Shown: positions 36,808 to 47,280, counted from the stretch's first letter. The stretch is DNA of 64,000 bases from Verrucomicrobiales bacterium (GCA_024636835.1 JAGXGH010000090.1:1-64000), one strand, 5' to 3'. Program-made: numbers and translations. The notes: generated by a model from the letters alone, not told the origin.

Positions 36808-38589
36808 CTATTTCTTTCCATAGAGCGGGCCGTAATTCGCGCAGGCGCGGAAGTCGGCTCCCTCTAGGTCGGCGGTGCCAAAGGAGGTCCAGGCGCTGGG
36901 GCGGAAGATGCGCTCATCGCTAACGTTGTGCATGTAAACGGGAATGCGCAGCATCGCAGCGAGAGTAATGTAAAGATGGCCGATGTGACCATGGCTCATG
37001 ACACAGTGGTTGGCACCCCAACGGTTCATCACTTCGTAGGCGCTGGTGAATGCACCTTCGCCCGTAAGAATGGGAGCGAACCAGGTGGTCGGCCAGGTTG
37101 GGTTGGTGCGCTGATCGAGCGCGTCGTGGACATCATCCGGCAGATCGATGGTGTGCCCCTCGGCGATCTGCAAGACCGGGCCAAGGCCATCGACGAGGTT
37201 AAGGCGAATCATCGTGGCAGACATTCCGCCGCGGGTGCGGAAACGGGTGCTGAGGCCACCACCAGGAAAATACTCGGTGATGGATGGGTGCCAGGTGGTA
37301 GCTTCGAGGCATTTATCGACTTCCTCGTCGCTGATGTCCCAGAAAGGCTTCATCGCAGGGACGCCGTCGATTTCCTGCTCGCCTGTGCCATCGAGCGCCG
37401 CCGGACCGGAATTGATGAGATGGAGGATACCATCGCCGACGAGCGGATGGCTGAAGGGTTTTTCACTGGTCGCTTCGATCGCTTCCGTGCTCCAGTAAGT
37501 GCGGAGGTCGGCGAAAATTTGAGCACTATGGGTGAGTAGGTTGCCGAAGAGCATGCCCGCGCCATTGAGCGCATCGTTCTCCGTGGCGACGATGTGTGGC
37601 GCGCGTTTTCCATTCCAATCGAACGAAGAGTTGAGGATGGCTTCGAGGAAATCTCCGTTGGGAAAATGGTCTGTCCACTGGCGCTGGCCTTGGAAGCCGG
37701 CGGCGATCGCGTTGTGTCCCTGCGCCTGTTCGCCGAGCCCCATTTCGGCAAGTCGCGGATTGCCGACCATCAGGTCGCGGGCGATAAGTGCCATCTTCAC
37801 ACTATCCTCCCATTCGGTATCGATCTGCTCTCGGCTGCGGGTGGTTTCCGGTGTGTTGTAATCCTTACCCTCCGGGCAGTTTTCTTTCACCCAGGCGAGC
37901 GCCTTTTGGTATTCGGCCTGGTCATACCATTCCTTGCGCATGCGGCCGGCAATTTCCGTCATATCGATCGCCTCGACACGCATACCGAGCCATTTTTCCC
38001 ACATCGCAGGATCGACCACAGAACCGGCAATCCCCATCGAGGTGCCGCCCATGGAAAGGTAGGATTTTCCGCGCATCAGTGCGACGGACATCCCGCAGAG
38101 TGCGAAATTGAGTAGCTTGGTACGAACGTCATCGGGGATGGAGGTGTCGGTGGCAGGCTGAACGTCCTTTCCGTAAATCCCGAAAGCTGGAAGCCCCTTC
38201 TGCGTGTGACCGGCAAGCACCGCCGCAAGATACGCCGCACCCGGACGTTCGGTGCCGTTGAATCCCCAGATCGCTTTTGGCAAATGAGGGTCCATGTCCA
38301 TGGTCTCCGACCCGTAGCACCAGCAAGGAGTCACCGTCAGCGAGACGCCGACGTTCTCGCGCTTGAACTTGTCCGCGCAAGCCGCAGCCTCCGCGACACC
38401 GCCGATACAGGTGTCGGCGATCACGCATTGCACGGGTGACCCATCGGGATAGCGAAGCTCGCTGCAAATCAAGTCGGCCACCGCTTGCGCTTGCGACATG
38501 GTGCGCTCTTCGAGCGATTCACGAACACCGCCAAGGCGGCCATCGATGGTGGGGCGGATACCAAATTTCGGAAAGTTCTGGGGGTTCAT
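36808..38589 (-). CDS. fucI: L-fucose isomerase
   Basis: FucI converts L-fucose (and D-arabinose) to the ketose, the first step of fucose catabolism. With the ATG at 38589 it has 593 residues, close to the 591 of E. coli FucI. Recognisable segments are [19 protein letters not shown] at the N-terminus, [17 protein letters not shown]-like [31 protein letters not shown] with the metal-binding Glu and Asp, and the C-terminal [14 protein letters not shown]. No fucK or fucA gene is in the window. A divergent AraC-type gene, now frameshifted, is the likely regulator. Confidence 0.95.
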   Translation of the reverse strand: MNPQNFPKFGIRPTIDGRLGGVRESLEERTMSQAQAVADLICSELRYPDGSPVQCVIADTCIGGVAEAAACADKFKRENVGVSLTVTPCWCYGSETMDMDPHLPKAIWGFNGTERPGAAYLAAVLAGHTQKGLPAFGIYGKDVQPATDTSIPDDVRTKLLNFALCGMSVALMRGKSYLSMGGTSMGIAGSVVDPAMWEKWLGMRVEAIDMTEIAGRMRKEWYDQAEYQKALAWVKENCPEGKDYNTPETTRSREQIDTEWEDSVKMALIARDLMVGNPRLAEMGLGEQAQGHNAIAAGFQGQRQWTDHFPNGDFLEAILNSSFDWNGKRAPHIVATENDALNGAGMLFGNLLTHSAQIFADLRTYWSTEAIEATSEKPFSHPLVGDGILHLINSGPAALDGTGEQEIDGVPAMKPFWDISDEEVDKCLEATTWHPSITEYFPGGGLSTRFRTRGGMSATMIRLNLVDGLGPVLQIAEGHTIDLPDDVHDALDQRTNPTWPTTWFAPILTGEGAFTSAYEVMNRWGANHCVMSHGHIGHLYITLAAMLRIPVYMHNVSDERIFRPSAWTSFGTADLEGADFRACANYGPLYGKK

Positions 38590-38712
38590 AAGAAGAATAG
38601 TGCAGAATTTTTCCCGTCCTGTCACCCCATAACTAGACATATTTGTCCGAAAATTTGAAAAATATTGAGGAAGCTAAGATTAAATTCAAAAACCCATGGA
38701 TTTTTTTGCTTT

Positions 38713-38722
38713 AAGTGCACTT
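38713..38722. promoter_or_regulatory. Palindrome in the fucI-araC divergent spacer
   Basis: AAGTGCACTT is a perfect 10-bp palindrome 15 bases upstream of the araC start, in an AT-rich 148-base divergent spacer (38590-38737). It could be an operator for the adjacent regulator; this rests on position only. Confidence 0.25.
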
Positions 38723-38737
38723 CAAAATGAGACATAG

Positions 38738-39636
38738 ATGTTCATCGTGGCGATGGAAACCGACTCACTCACCGACCCCTCGACCTTCCTCTCACGGCAG
38801 GTCGAGGCATCGCAGGTGTTTTTCTTCGATGATTCGGAGGCCAGCGATTTCGATGTGAGGTGCGGAGGCTTCGAGCGCTGCCAACCCAACTACCGCATCG
38901 ACCGTCCGGGCTTTCCGTGGTTTCTCCTCGAATTCGTCCACGGCGGGCGCGGGACACTTATATTAGACGGTAACGAAAGCCCGCTGAAACCCGGGATGTT
39001 TTTTCTTTATGGCCCGGGCATCGAACATCACATCGCAGCGATTCGGACAAACCGCTGCTCAAATATTTCGTCGGCTTCTCGGGATCAGGCGCCAGCCTAT
39101 TCCTCAGCGAGTACGGGCTCTATCCGGGAATGATTTCGCAGTGCCGGAAATCCGAGCCGATCCGGCGCACCTTCGATACCTTGATCGAACGCGGTTCGCG
39201 AAACTCCCCTTACTCGCGCCCGCTCTGCAAGGCTCTGATTCAGCAACTCCTACTCATATGCCGCGAGGACGCGGTGGATGCGGGCAGCACCGATACCCGT
39301 GCCTACGCCACTTTTCAACGGGTCAGAGACTATATAACCTCGCGATATCTCGAGCTGGGGTCGCTCGAAGCGGTGGCCACCGCCTGTGAGATCGACGCGC
39401 CCTACCTGTGCCGGCTGTTCGCACGCTTTCACGACGAAAGCCCCTACCAGTATCTCGTGCGTCTGCGGATGCAACATGCGGCAACCTTGCTGCTGGAAGG
39501 AGGCATGTCCGTCAAAGAAACCGGACGCGCCTGCGGATTTCCCGATCCCTTCCACTTTTCGCGGGTTTTCAAGTCCATCCACCGCATCCCTCCCTCACGC
39601 TTTCGCGAAGCAATGCTGACCAAAACCCCACGTTAG
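38738..39636 (+). pseudogene. AraC-family regulator, frameshifted (or sequencing error)
   Basis: Two overlapping frames together give one AraC-type protein of about 299 residues. The first (38738 to about 39034) is the cupin sensing domain, with FPWFLLEFVHGGRGTLILDG and FFLYGPGIEHHI. The second continues with RSDSDKPLLKYFVGFSGSGA in the frame used by 39130-39636 and holds the helix-turn-helix pair (AVATACEIDAPYLCRLFARFHDESPYQYL and VKETGRACGFPDPFHFSRVFK). The switch happens at 39034, where one base is missing (ATC-CGC expected, ATCGC found). Divergent from fucI, it should have sensed fucose or a fucose derivative. Confidence 0.88.
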
Positions 39637-39840
39637 ATCCATCATATATCTCGAAGAACTCATTCATCCTCCTTACCACTTCTGCTGCTAAGATCAAGGA
39701 TCAGCCGCACAACGGGGACGTTCTGCGGTCATCGCCCATTTCTGGTATCCATCTTGCCAGAGAAGATAGAACATCATCTCCAACCATTAGATCAAGCACC
39801 TCCAATTTTATAGTCATATCGCTTCTATTTGGTTACCCAT

Positions 39841-39872
39841 AAAAAAGCGAGGACCCATAGCTGGATCCTCGC
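39841..39872 (-). terminator. Rho-independent terminator of the PEP-CTERM gene at 39904
   Basis: On the minus strand GCGAGGATCC...GGTCCTCGC is followed by six T residues. It lies 32 bases past the stop at 39904. The preceding spacer from 39637 to 39840 shows no gene. Confidence 0.9.
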
Positions 39873-39903
39873 TTCGTAAATAAAATACTGATATAAAATT
39901 GTA

Positions 39904-40647
39904 TTAACAGCGCCGGCGGCGCATGAGAGCAAGCATACCGCCGAACACGCCTAGCAGAGCGCTCGAAGGCTCGGGGATGGCTGAAGTCTCGTAAGTATAA
40001 GTGATTTCAGCTTGGAATTGACCAGAAGGAGTATTACCTTGGAAGTATCCGTCGTTACCGGAGAAGGTTGCACCTGCCGTGTAAGTCGATTTAATTGTGA
40101 ACTCTAGATCTGCGGTGCCAATATAAGTGGGATTAAACCCAGAACCGTTCACGCCACCTGAGTTGCCGGTGAGAACGCCGGGCGACCAGTTTGCGTAGTC
40201 AGTATTGCCGGTGTTAGTGAATCCGAAAGCGTCACCACTAGTTGCTTCGAGGTTGAAGAGTTGACCCTCACTAATCTGCAGAAGAAACGGATTGACTACG
40301 TCGTTGTCAGGCACTGTTAGCGAGTTGACAACACTAGTAACTAATCCGGTTCCGTCTTGAGGCTGATTAGAGTCATTATCTAGCTGTACGTTAGCACCCG
40401 AAATGAACGTTGAGATAGATATTTCCACCGAAGTAAGAGTTGCTCCGGGCGATGGGGATGTCCCTCCAAGGTAAGTCGTCTCTAGTGTCATGTCCGATAA
40501 AGGATCGAACTGCGGGAGAAATATAGTCACATTCTGAGCACTGGGCATATTAACAAGGCCTCTAAAGGTAATAGAAGCAGCGTTCGCAGATGCCGAAAGC
40601 AATATTGCTGCGCCGACAGAAGATAGTAATACTTGACTTGGTTTCAT
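39904..40647 (-). CDS. Secreted PEP-CTERM protein with choice-of-anchor-E-like domain
   Basis: With the ATG at 40647 the protein has 247 residues: signal peptide (MKPSQVLLSSVGAAILLSASANA), a beta-sandwich resembling the choice-of-anchor E domain (ITFRGLVNMPSAQNVTIFLPQFDP...SVEISISTFISG) and the sorting signal IPEPSSALLGVFGGMLALMRRRRC. Exosortase-type systems recognise PEP-CTERM tails and process them at the membrane; the protein would end up in the surface matrix. No exosortase gene is in the window. The 28 residues upstream in the frame are not part of a signal peptide and are rejected. Confidence 0.88.
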   Translation of the reverse strand: MKPSQVLLSSVGAAILLSASANAASITFRGLVNMPSAQNVTIFLPQFDPLSDMTLETTYLGGTSPSPGATLTSVEISISTFISGANVQLDNDSNQPQDGTGLVTSVVNSLTVPDNDVVNPFLLQISEGQLFNLEATSGDAFGFTNTGNTDYANWSPGVLTGNSGGVNGSGFNPTYIGTADLEFTIKSTYTAGATFSGNDGYFQGNTPSGQFQAEITYTYETSAIPEPSSALLGVFGGMLALMRRRRC

Positions 40648-40738
40648 GACGATAGAAATTTGTAGGTCTTGTTTATCTTGTTTAGTGAGGGTGCAGTAAT
40701 GCCGATGAAGGTGACGATAGTGCAACTTCAAAGCTATT

Positions 40739-40812
40739 CTTAGAAATATTGCAAGAGCTTAGAAATATTGCAAGAGAAAAAAAGCGATTATTTGAAAAAA
40801 AGCGATTATTTG
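40739..40812. repeat. Two adjoining tandem duplications upstream of a PEP-CTERM gene
   Basis: CTTAGAAATATTGCAAGAG is duplicated exactly (40739-40757, 40758-40776), and directly after it AAAAAAAGCGATTATTTG is duplicated exactly (40777-40794, 40795-40812). They lie 92-165 bases upstream of the start at 40647. The remainder of the 550-base spacer 40648-41197 is AT-rich with poly-T near 40970 and has no gene. Confidence 0.95.
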
Positions 40813-41197
40813 ACTAACTGCTAGGGATTTGCTCTTTTCGGGGTGTCCCTGCGGAGGTTGATGTAGAGATCGGGGGCGGGGTAAAGAGGGGGTAAATTTA
40901 GCGCAGAGTGATGAGTGAACCTAGTTCTTACAATTAAAAGGATTGTTGTTCACAGTGTGTTGGCGTGTTTTTTTTGCGTTTGAACACCAACAGGTTACAC
41001 AAATTTTAAGCAATGGCGCTTCTTTTTGGTGAGAAATGCGGGCTAGAGCTAATCTCCCCAAACCGCTTTCAACCCGAGCATATCATTGAGTGTCGCTGAC
41101 CAATATCGATTTCATTAGACGCGGCACGCCAGACTCACCTCATTGAAGCATCTCGCGAAAAACTGCTTACACGATCAGATCAAACCAAGGGTTGGCC

Positions 41198-44100
41198 TTA
41201 ATTCCTCGCCATGGCAGCACCGGCTAAGACAAACAGCCCCGACATCACTAGCAAGGTCATCAGCAAGTCCGTGTTGTAGTCCTTCTCCCGGCTCATTCCT
41301 AAATCCTTCTGCTCTTCAACCATTGGTTCATCGCTGAGCTCTCCGCGAGCCATGGCAAGGCGCGTGATGGATTCAGGCGGTGCCTTTGCCATCAGCGTAT
41401 CAACCGTCCATGGGCCAACATTGCCTTCTGCACGAACTTTCTCGACGACCGCTGGGTCAACAGACGAAGAATCACCGCCCCATTTTGTCCTGACGAATTG
41501 TATCACCGCAGCGATCTCCTCATCAGAAAGCGCCGCGTTCGGCGGCATGGCACTGTTATATTCCTTACCAGCGACGGTGATAGGACCCATCAAACCATTG
41601 AGCTGCATCCGCGCAAGACTGGCGACATCCAACTTCAGCCACTCTGATCCCTCAAGCGGTGGGAAAGCGATATTCCCTTTCCCATCGGGTTGGTGGCAAG
41701 TGGCACATAAGTTGTTGTAGATGCTTTCACCCAGTTGAGTGACGTCCTTGGGAGCCGATTCCGGATCAAAGTCTTCCGCTTTGCTCACGTCCAGTTGAGC
41801 AGCATCGCCCTCATCCTTCATCGTCGTCAAAAACTCCGTCACATCGCGAAGCTCTCTTTTTGTGAGCATCTCCGTCATATTTGGCATCGCACTGACTGGT
41901 TCGGACGGAGTGAATTCCTCATCCCTGGACACTTTGAGTAGCCGGTCACCATTGGAGATAAAATAGGCGTCGTCGGTTTCTTTCTCCAGCACACCGCTCA
42001 AGAACGCACCGTTCGGGAACATCAAGGACATCGACCCGAAGCCGTCCGCGACGTCCGCACCCGGATCAATCATTGCACGGACCAAATACTCGCGATCCTT
42101 AGCCAGACCGATTCCACCAAGGTTCGGGCCGACATCGCCGCCGACGTCGTGACCATGCCCCGCCACATGGCAACGCATACACTGCGCGGCACCATGCGAT
42201 TGAAACAGCGCCCAACCATTCTCCACATCACCACCATATTCGGCTACATGCCATTCACCCAGCGGCAAAAACTCCGCCCGCTCGTGATACTTGACCAACG
42301 CCGCTTTCACCTCCTCCGCATCACTAGCTTCGGCAAGCTCCAAAATCTCGATGGCACATTCGTCATCCCCATCAGGTGTTGCCAGTTTGTTGAGCGAAGA
42401 GAGCAATGCCTCCTTCACCTTTGGATCATCTATTCCACCCAAAATCGCCCAAACCCGCTGACGAACCAAGGTTGGCACCGAGGAATCGTTCACCACATCG
42501 ACCAAGCGCGGAACCGAGGCTTCTGGTGCGGTGGAAGACAAGCCCTCCAGCGCCGCCACACGGACCACATCGGTGCCATCCTTGCTGAGAACCTCGAGCT
42601 GCGGAACCACGCTCGCGCCACCAGCCTCGACCAGTGACCGCACGGCAGTCGCTCGCACTTGCGGATCGAGTCCTGTGTTCGTCGCCAACTGATTAAAACG
42701 GTCAACCGTGAGACCTTGGATCTTCAGACCATACTGACTGACTAACTGTAAGGCTGGTGCCAAGGTCGGGCCATCTTGCTGGAGCACAGGAAGTAATGCT
42801 TCAGCGAGGGGATCTCGGATTTCATCGAACGAACGCTCCGCAAGTGGCGCATAACGCCCAGTCGATTGATCAACAGGGAACGGCTTCTCCCACATGCTCA
42901 GCAGACGCAGGGCCTCCGCGCGCTCGTCATCGTGCAGGTTTTCTGCCGCGCTGAGTTTCGCAAGGCGCACTGCGTTTTCCACACCACCAACACGGAATGC
43001 TGCATGCACGAGGCGGCGCACCATCATTCGACTCATTCCCATGGTATCCGGAGCGGTCAGTAATTGATCGACCAATGGCATCAACGCAGGTTGCAACTCA
43101 ATCATCTGTTGGTCATGAATGGCACGGATCGCTTCGTCACGAACCTTTGGAAGCTTGTCGTCAAGAAAGCGCGGCAATTCCGCGCTGCGATGATGTCGTA
43201 GTGCGATCACCGCCGCCAAGCGCAACTCTGGATCAGGACTATCGCTCAACATTGCAATGTCAGCTTCTTTGCCACAATGAATCATTACCTGCACCCCAGC
43301 GTGACGTAGGTAAAGGTCGTTCGCGTTATTCTCCAACAACATCGCCATCGCCGGCTCAACTGCCGAGACATCACCAAGTCTCGCCAAGGACAAGGCGGCA
43401 AAGAATCGCACTCTAGGCGAGCCGTCCTTGAGCAAGGGAATCAATTTCGAGGCAGCGGGCGTCACCGCTTCGCCATAGGCACGGGCGGCCTGCGCCCTCA
43501 CTTCGAGTTCATTGTCTTCCAACAATTTCGCAATCTGCTCGGTTGCGGTAACACTGGCTCCACGCCGAGCCGCCACCCACAAACCCCAGGTTGCATGAAG
43601 CCGAGTCCTGAGTTCCTTACCCTCAGCCGATTCATCGATCAGTGCGGCTACACCGCTTTCACCAAGATCAGCGAGGGCAATGTGCGCCCTAGTCCGCACG
43701 CGCAAGTCAGGGTGACTCAATAGCTTCACCAAACGATCTTGATCGAGCGAGCGGATATCCTTAGCGAACAACTCTGCAACATCCACAGTGTGCTCGTTTG
43801 GCTCGTCACTCACCACGCGATACACCCTGCCCTCGTCATGCGATGCCCATCCGCCACCGAAATCGGTCACATAGACATAACCGTCATAGCCGAACATCAC
43901 ATCAGTTGGGGTTACACCACGGTTGAAAACACCGGGGTTTTCAAACTTCATCCCGGCGCCGTCAACGGCGACGGAAAACGAGCTAATTTCGGATTTTTCC
44001 ACCCCGCCCCGATAGTCACAGACGAGAAACTGTCCGGCAAAACCAGCGTCTAATCCCGTTCCAGGATGATACGCCAATCCCGACGGCCCCGACGTGTGGT

Positions 44101-45121
44101 TGGCAACCGGTGGCAGCATAAATGCTGGCTGTTCGCCGTTGCGTGTCTCCCACATTCTTTCATCCATCCAGCGGTTCATTGGCCGCTTCTCCAGCCCGAT
44201 TTCCTTATGGAAACTGTGCATCAACTGATGGTCGATCCGCCAACCTGATTCGCCACCATCGACGATATACACCACGCGAGCCTTGTCTCCCTGGTCTGAG
44301 TTATTGTCCACCGTAATCGGGTTACCCAAATCATCGAAAGCGATCTCTTTAGGGTTCCTCAATCCGCTATGAATCACCTCAAAATCCGAACCATCCGGGT
44401 CGAAACGAAAAACGGCACCTTCATGAGGATAGGCATATTCCTTCCCCTCCTTGGTTTTTAAATTCATCCCGCGATCACCCATCGTGCCGTAAACCCGACC
44501 ATCAGGACCGAGAGCGAAACCATTCATATCATGTCCCGACAGCGATATGTGCACACCGAAGCCATCTTGAAGTGACGTGCGCTCATCACTCTTCCCATCG
44601 CCATCCTTGTCCTCCATTAGCCACAAATGCGGGATACAGGCGACGTAGACTTTTCCGTCAATCACTTCAATCCCTGCAATCGTGCCATCGAGAACGTCAT
44701 TGAAACCATCCGCCCAAATGTTGGACTCCCTTGCCACACCATCAGCACCGGGCACCATACGACGAATCTTTTCGCTATACGCGGTATAGCTTTCCATCGG
44801 GTGACGCTCCGACCACTTCTCATACATCGCGACGCGATCCGCCGTGGTTCGCAAGGCAGAGTCATCCAACAACCAATACCTCCGTCGGCGGTTGTCATCG
44901 ATTCCTCGATCATTCCCGAAACGGTGAGTCTCTGTGACCAACAATTCGCCCTGCTCACTCATCGCAATCGCCGTCGGGCTTGCTGATGGACCGACAATTT
45001 GCAGCTCGGTGCCGACAGGAATTTGCACCACACCATCAACCTTTGCCGGGTGAAGCTGCGGTTCATCGGCCAATGCAACACATGACCCGAGGACAAAGAG
45101 AAAAAGAGATCGAGAAATCAT
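41198..45121 (-). CDS. PVC-type dihaem c-type cytochrome with propeller and HEAT repeats
   Basis: 1307 residues from the ATG at 45121, with signal peptide (SRSLFLFVLGSCVALA). Residues of about 30-440 form a sorbosone-dehydrogenase-like beta-propeller (SGLRNPKEIAFDDLGNPITVDNNSDQGDKARV-type blades), about 450-960 are HEAT-like helical repeats, and there are two haem sites, CMRCH (981-985) and CATCH (1139-1143), then a C-terminal membrane helix (about 1286-1304). This architecture is characteristic of Planctomycetes and Verrucomicrobia; the function is presumed oxidation of a sugar or alcohol with electron transfer to the membrane. The partner dehydrogenase is unknown. Confidence 0.93.
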   Translation of the reverse strand: MISRSLFLFVLGSCVALADEPQLHPAKVDGVVQIPVGTELQIVGPSASPTAIAMSEQGELLVTETHRFGNDRGIDDNRRRRYWLLDDSALRTTADRVAMYEKWSERHPMESYTAYSEKIRRMVPGADGVARESNIWADGFNDVLDGTIAGIEVIDGKVYVACIPHLWLMEDKDGDGKSDERTSLQDGFGVHISLSGHDMNGFALGPDGRVYGTMGDRGMNLKTKEGKEYAYPHEGAVFRFDPDGSDFEVIHSGLRNPKEIAFDDLGNPITVDNNSDQGDKARVVYIVDGGESGWRIDHQLMHSFHKEIGLEKRPMNRWMDERMWETRNGEQPAFMLPPVANHTSGPSGLAYHPGTGLDAGFAGQFLVCDYRGGVEKSEISSFSVAVDGAGMKFENPGVFNRGVTPTDVMFGYDGYVYVTDFGGGWASHDEGRVYRVVSDEPNEHTVDVAELFAKDIRSLDQDRLVKLLSHPDLRVRTRAHIALADLGESGVAALIDESAEGKELRTRLHATWGLWVAARRGASVTATEQIAKLLEDNELEVRAQAARAYGEAVTPAASKLIPLLKDGSPRVRFFAALSLARLGDVSAVEPAMAMLLENNANDLYLRHAGVQVMIHCGKEADIAMLSDSPDPELRLAAVIALRHHRSAELPRFLDDKLPKVRDEAIRAIHDQQMIELQPALMPLVDQLLTAPDTMGMSRMMVRRLVHAAFRVGGVENAVRLAKLSAAENLHDDERAEALRLLSMWEKPFPVDQSTGRYAPLAERSFDEIRDPLAEALLPVLQQDGPTLAPALQLVSQYGLKIQGLTVDRFNQLATNTGLDPQVRATAVRSLVEAGGASVVPQLEVLSKDGTDVVRVAALEGLSSTAPEASVPRLVDVVNDSSVPTLVRQRVWAILGGIDDPKVKEALLSSLNKLATPDGDDECAIEILELAEASDAEEVKAALVKYHERAEFLPLGEWHVAEYGGDVENGWALFQSHGAAQCMRCHVAGHGHDVGGDVGPNLGGIGLAKDREYLVRAMIDPGADVADGFGSMSLMFPNGAFLSGVLEKETDDAYFISNGDRLLKVSRDEEFTPSEPVSAMPNMTEMLTKRELRDVTEFLTTMKDEGDAAQLDVSKAEDFDPESAPKDVTQLGESIYNNLCATCHQPDGKGNIAFPPLEGSEWLKLDVASLARMQLNGLMGPITVAGKEYNSAMPPNAALSDEEIAAVIQFVRTKWGGDSSSVDPAVVEKVRAEGNVGPWTVDTLMAKAPPESITRLAMARGELSDEPMVEEQKDLGMSREKDYNTDLLMTLLVMSGLFVLAGAAMARN

Positions 45122-45226
45122 AGCTTGAAGAGAGTGACACCATTCTGATTCCAAACCAGCGATGATGAAAATCGAAAGGGATACGCCTTAACTAGCCCTC
45201 AAAACTCGATAAACTCAAAAAAAACC

Positions 45227-45241
45227 GATCAAATATTGATC
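45227..45241. promoter_or_regulatory. Palindrome upstream of the large cytochrome gene
   Basis: GATCAAATATTGATC is a perfect inverted repeat (6-bp arms, 3-base centre) 106 bases upstream of the cytochrome start, in the 187-base spacer after the small exported-protein gene. It may be an operator. Confidence 0.3.
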
Positions 45242-45308
45242 ATTCAGCGCAGCGCAGCTTATTGGCGGTAAATGCTGCGGCCATTTTCAACGGCGCATCG
45301 CTCGCTAA

Positions 45309-45665
45309 TCACTCGCCACCGCTTAAAGTTTTTTCCACCCAAACCCTGCGTGGGTTATTTTTTTTGCTTCCATTACCGGCACCCATGAGCTCATGTCGCC
45401 CATCTCGCTTCAATAGAAACTTTGCCTCTTCTTGGTCAAACTGAACAATCACTTTCCCCACCCCCAAAACCGGAAATCCACTTCCTTCGAGTGAACCGTC
45501 CTCCATCAACTCGATCTTATCCGCAGCCATCGCTCTTAGCTTTCCATCGATTTGCACTACCACCGTCATCCCCACACCGTCCACCTGTTTAATCGGCTGA
45601 ATAATTTTCAACTCGCCAGACATCGCCGTACAAGCTAAAAAAATCCATAGAAACATTGCCCTCAT
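45309..45665 (-). CDS. Small exported protein of unknown function
   Basis: 118 residues with a signal peptide (MRAMFLWIFLACTAMSG), then a short beta-rich domain containing VVVQIDGKLRAMAADKIELMEDGSLEGSG and VIVQFDQEEAKFLLKRDGRHEL. I do not recognise a family. It is 188 bases upstream of the cytochrome gene in the same orientation and could be part of its transcript. The start at 45665 is an ATG, with a second in-frame ATG three codons later. Confidence 0.65.
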   Translation of the reverse strand: MRAMFLWIFLACTAMSGELKIIQPIKQVDGVGMTVVVQIDGKLRAMAADKIELMEDGSLEGSGFPVLGVGKVIVQFDQEEAKFLLKRDGRHELMGAGNGSKKNNPRRVWVEKTLSGGE

Positions 45666-45859
45666 AGTTCACGTTAATTTATAGCCAGTTCGAACGGCTC
45701 TGTTATAGAGTTATTCGAGCTATATGAGAACCATAAACAACGCTCACATGGGCGAGGCACCTGCGCTCCTTGAGAGAAAGGCGCCGCTGGCACTCTTGAA
45801 CAATGCTAATGACCTCCAATTCAAACACCTAAAACCTAAAACATAACACCTAAATTACC

Positions 45860-46909
45860 ATGCGTCCTGTCACACTCTTCACTGGCCAATGGGCCGACAT
45901 TCCCATCGCTGAACTCTTGCCAAAAGTTGCCGAAATGGGTTACGACGGCGTAGAACTCGCCTGTTGGGGCGATCATTTCGACGTCACCAAAGCCCTCGAA
46001 GACGAGAGCTACATCCCCGCTCTTTGGGATCTTCTCAAAAAACACGAACTCGGATGCTATGCGATCTCGAGTCACCTCGTCGGGCAAGCCATCTGCGACA
46101 ACATCGATGAGCGTCACGGGGCTATCCTCTCGCCAGAAATTTATGGCGACGGCACGACAGAAGGCGTCAACCAGCGCGCTGCAGACGAACTCGCACGCAC
46201 GGCGATCGCCTGCCGCAAGTTTGTCGATGCTGGAGCTGAATACATGAAAAACTTCCCAGCTGGCACCGGCAAGGCCGTGGTCAATGGGTTCACTGGTTCA
46301 TCGATCTGGCACGCGCTCTACGCCTTCCCACCAACCAACCAAGAGTTCTACGAGGCTGGGTTCAAAAAATTCGCCGGGCTGTTCGGCCCCATCCTCGAGA
46401 CCTACGAAGAACACGACGTCTACTTTGGACTCGAAGTCCACCCGACCGAGATTGCATTCGACATCGCTTCCGCCCACCGCGCGCTGGAAGCCGTGAACAA
46501 CCACCCACGCTTCGGGTTCAACTACGATCCCAGCCACCTCGGCTATCAAGGCGTCGACTACGTCCGCTTCATCCGCGAATTCGGAAGCCAAATCCATCAC
46601 GCCCACGTCAAAGACGCATGGTGGGGACACGGCGACGGCACGGTCGGTGTGTTTGGTGGCCATACTGATTTTGGTGATGCACGCCGCTACTGGGACTTCC
46701 GTTCACCAGGTCGCGGTGACGTGGATTTCGAAGAAGTCATCGTCGCCCTCAACGACATCGGCTACGCAGGCCCGCTCAGCGTCGAGTGGGAGGACGGCCG
46801 CATGGATCGTTTCCACGGCGCTACCGAAGCCTGCCAATTTGTCCGCGGACTGGACTTCCCCCGCTCGGACGTCGCCTTCGACGCTGCATTCGATAAATCG
46901 GAGCAGTAG
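45860..46909 (+). CDS. Sugar phosphate isomerase/epimerase family protein (TIM barrel)
   Basis: 349 residues of the AP-endonuclease-2-type TIM barrel: [32 protein letters not shown] at the start, the metal ligands in [13 protein letters not shown] and [25 protein letters not shown] and the C-terminal GPLSVEWED. Relatives are inositol or keto-sugar epimerases and isomerases; the substrate is unknown. It follows a CACCTAAAACCTAAAACAT leader instead of a Shine-Dalgarno sequence. A Gfo/Idh oxidoreductase gene about 2 kb downstream, a frequent partner of this family, supports a joint role in sugar or inositol catabolism. Confidence 0.88.
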   Translation: MRPVTLFTGQWADIPIAELLPKVAEMGYDGVELACWGDHFDVTKALEDESYIPALWDLLKKHELGCYAISSHLVGQAICDNIDERHGAILSPEIYGDGTTEGVNQRAADELARTAIACRKFVDAGAEYMKNFPAGTGKAVVNGFTGSSIWHALYAFPPTNQEFYEAGFKKFAGLFGPILETYEEHDVYFGLEVHPTEIAFDIASAHRALEAVNNHPRFGFNYDPSHLGYQGVDYVRFIREFGSQIHHAHVKDAWWGHGDGTVGVFGGHTDFGDARRYWDFRSPGRGDVDFEEVIVALNDIGYAGPLSVEWEDGRMDRFHGATEACQFVRGLDFPRSDVAFDAAFDKSEQ

Positions 46910-47023
46910 GCCGCGAAGCGGCAGTATAGAGTAGAAAGTATAGAGTATAGAGGGTTTCAGCAGACATCCTCACCCTACTTTCTACTCGCACGCTACGCTT
47001 TGGGCGACGAGCTAGCATCAGAT

Positions 47024-47191
47024 ATGGACATCTCGCGACAGTTCGATTCCCCTGGTGTCCGGCCAGCTTGGCTATCGCCGACAGCGAGTTTGCTCACCGT
47101 GGCGATTGGTCTCGTCGTCATCGGCATGGTGTTGCTCGATGCCGGCAACAGCCTACTCGGCCCGGGATACACCAGCGACGATTGGTTCTAA
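47024..47191 (+). CDS. Possible small single-pass membrane protein
   Basis: A 55-residue frame from the ATG at 47024 (a TTG at 47000 would add eight residues) encodes one hydrophobic helix, SLLTVAIGLVVIGMVLLDAG, followed by a short acidic C-terminus GPGYTSDDWF. Its composition is like a membrane peptide and no other gene overlaps it. I have no homologue in mind. The upstream region 46921-46990 is a TATAGAG-rich tandem. Confidence 0.4.
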   Translation: MDISRQFDSPGVRPAWLSPTASLLTVAIGLVVIGMVLLDAGNSLLGPGYTSDDWF

Positions 47192-47280
47192 AATCGGATG
47201 CCGTAGAAAACTGCGGAGGTTCGAAACGTGAAGAGACACCTCTGCGCGGCGAAGGTCATACCACGGACTCCACAGCGAAA

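Noticed and set aside
39637-39840. Gene in the gap after the AraC-type pseudogene
   Set aside because: Frames there are short and without features; the region only leads to the terminator at 39841.
40956-40995. Terminator-like inverted repeat with poly-T
   Set aside because: The arms TGTTGGCGTGTT and AACACCAACA pair only imperfectly and no gene ends nearby on a matching strand.
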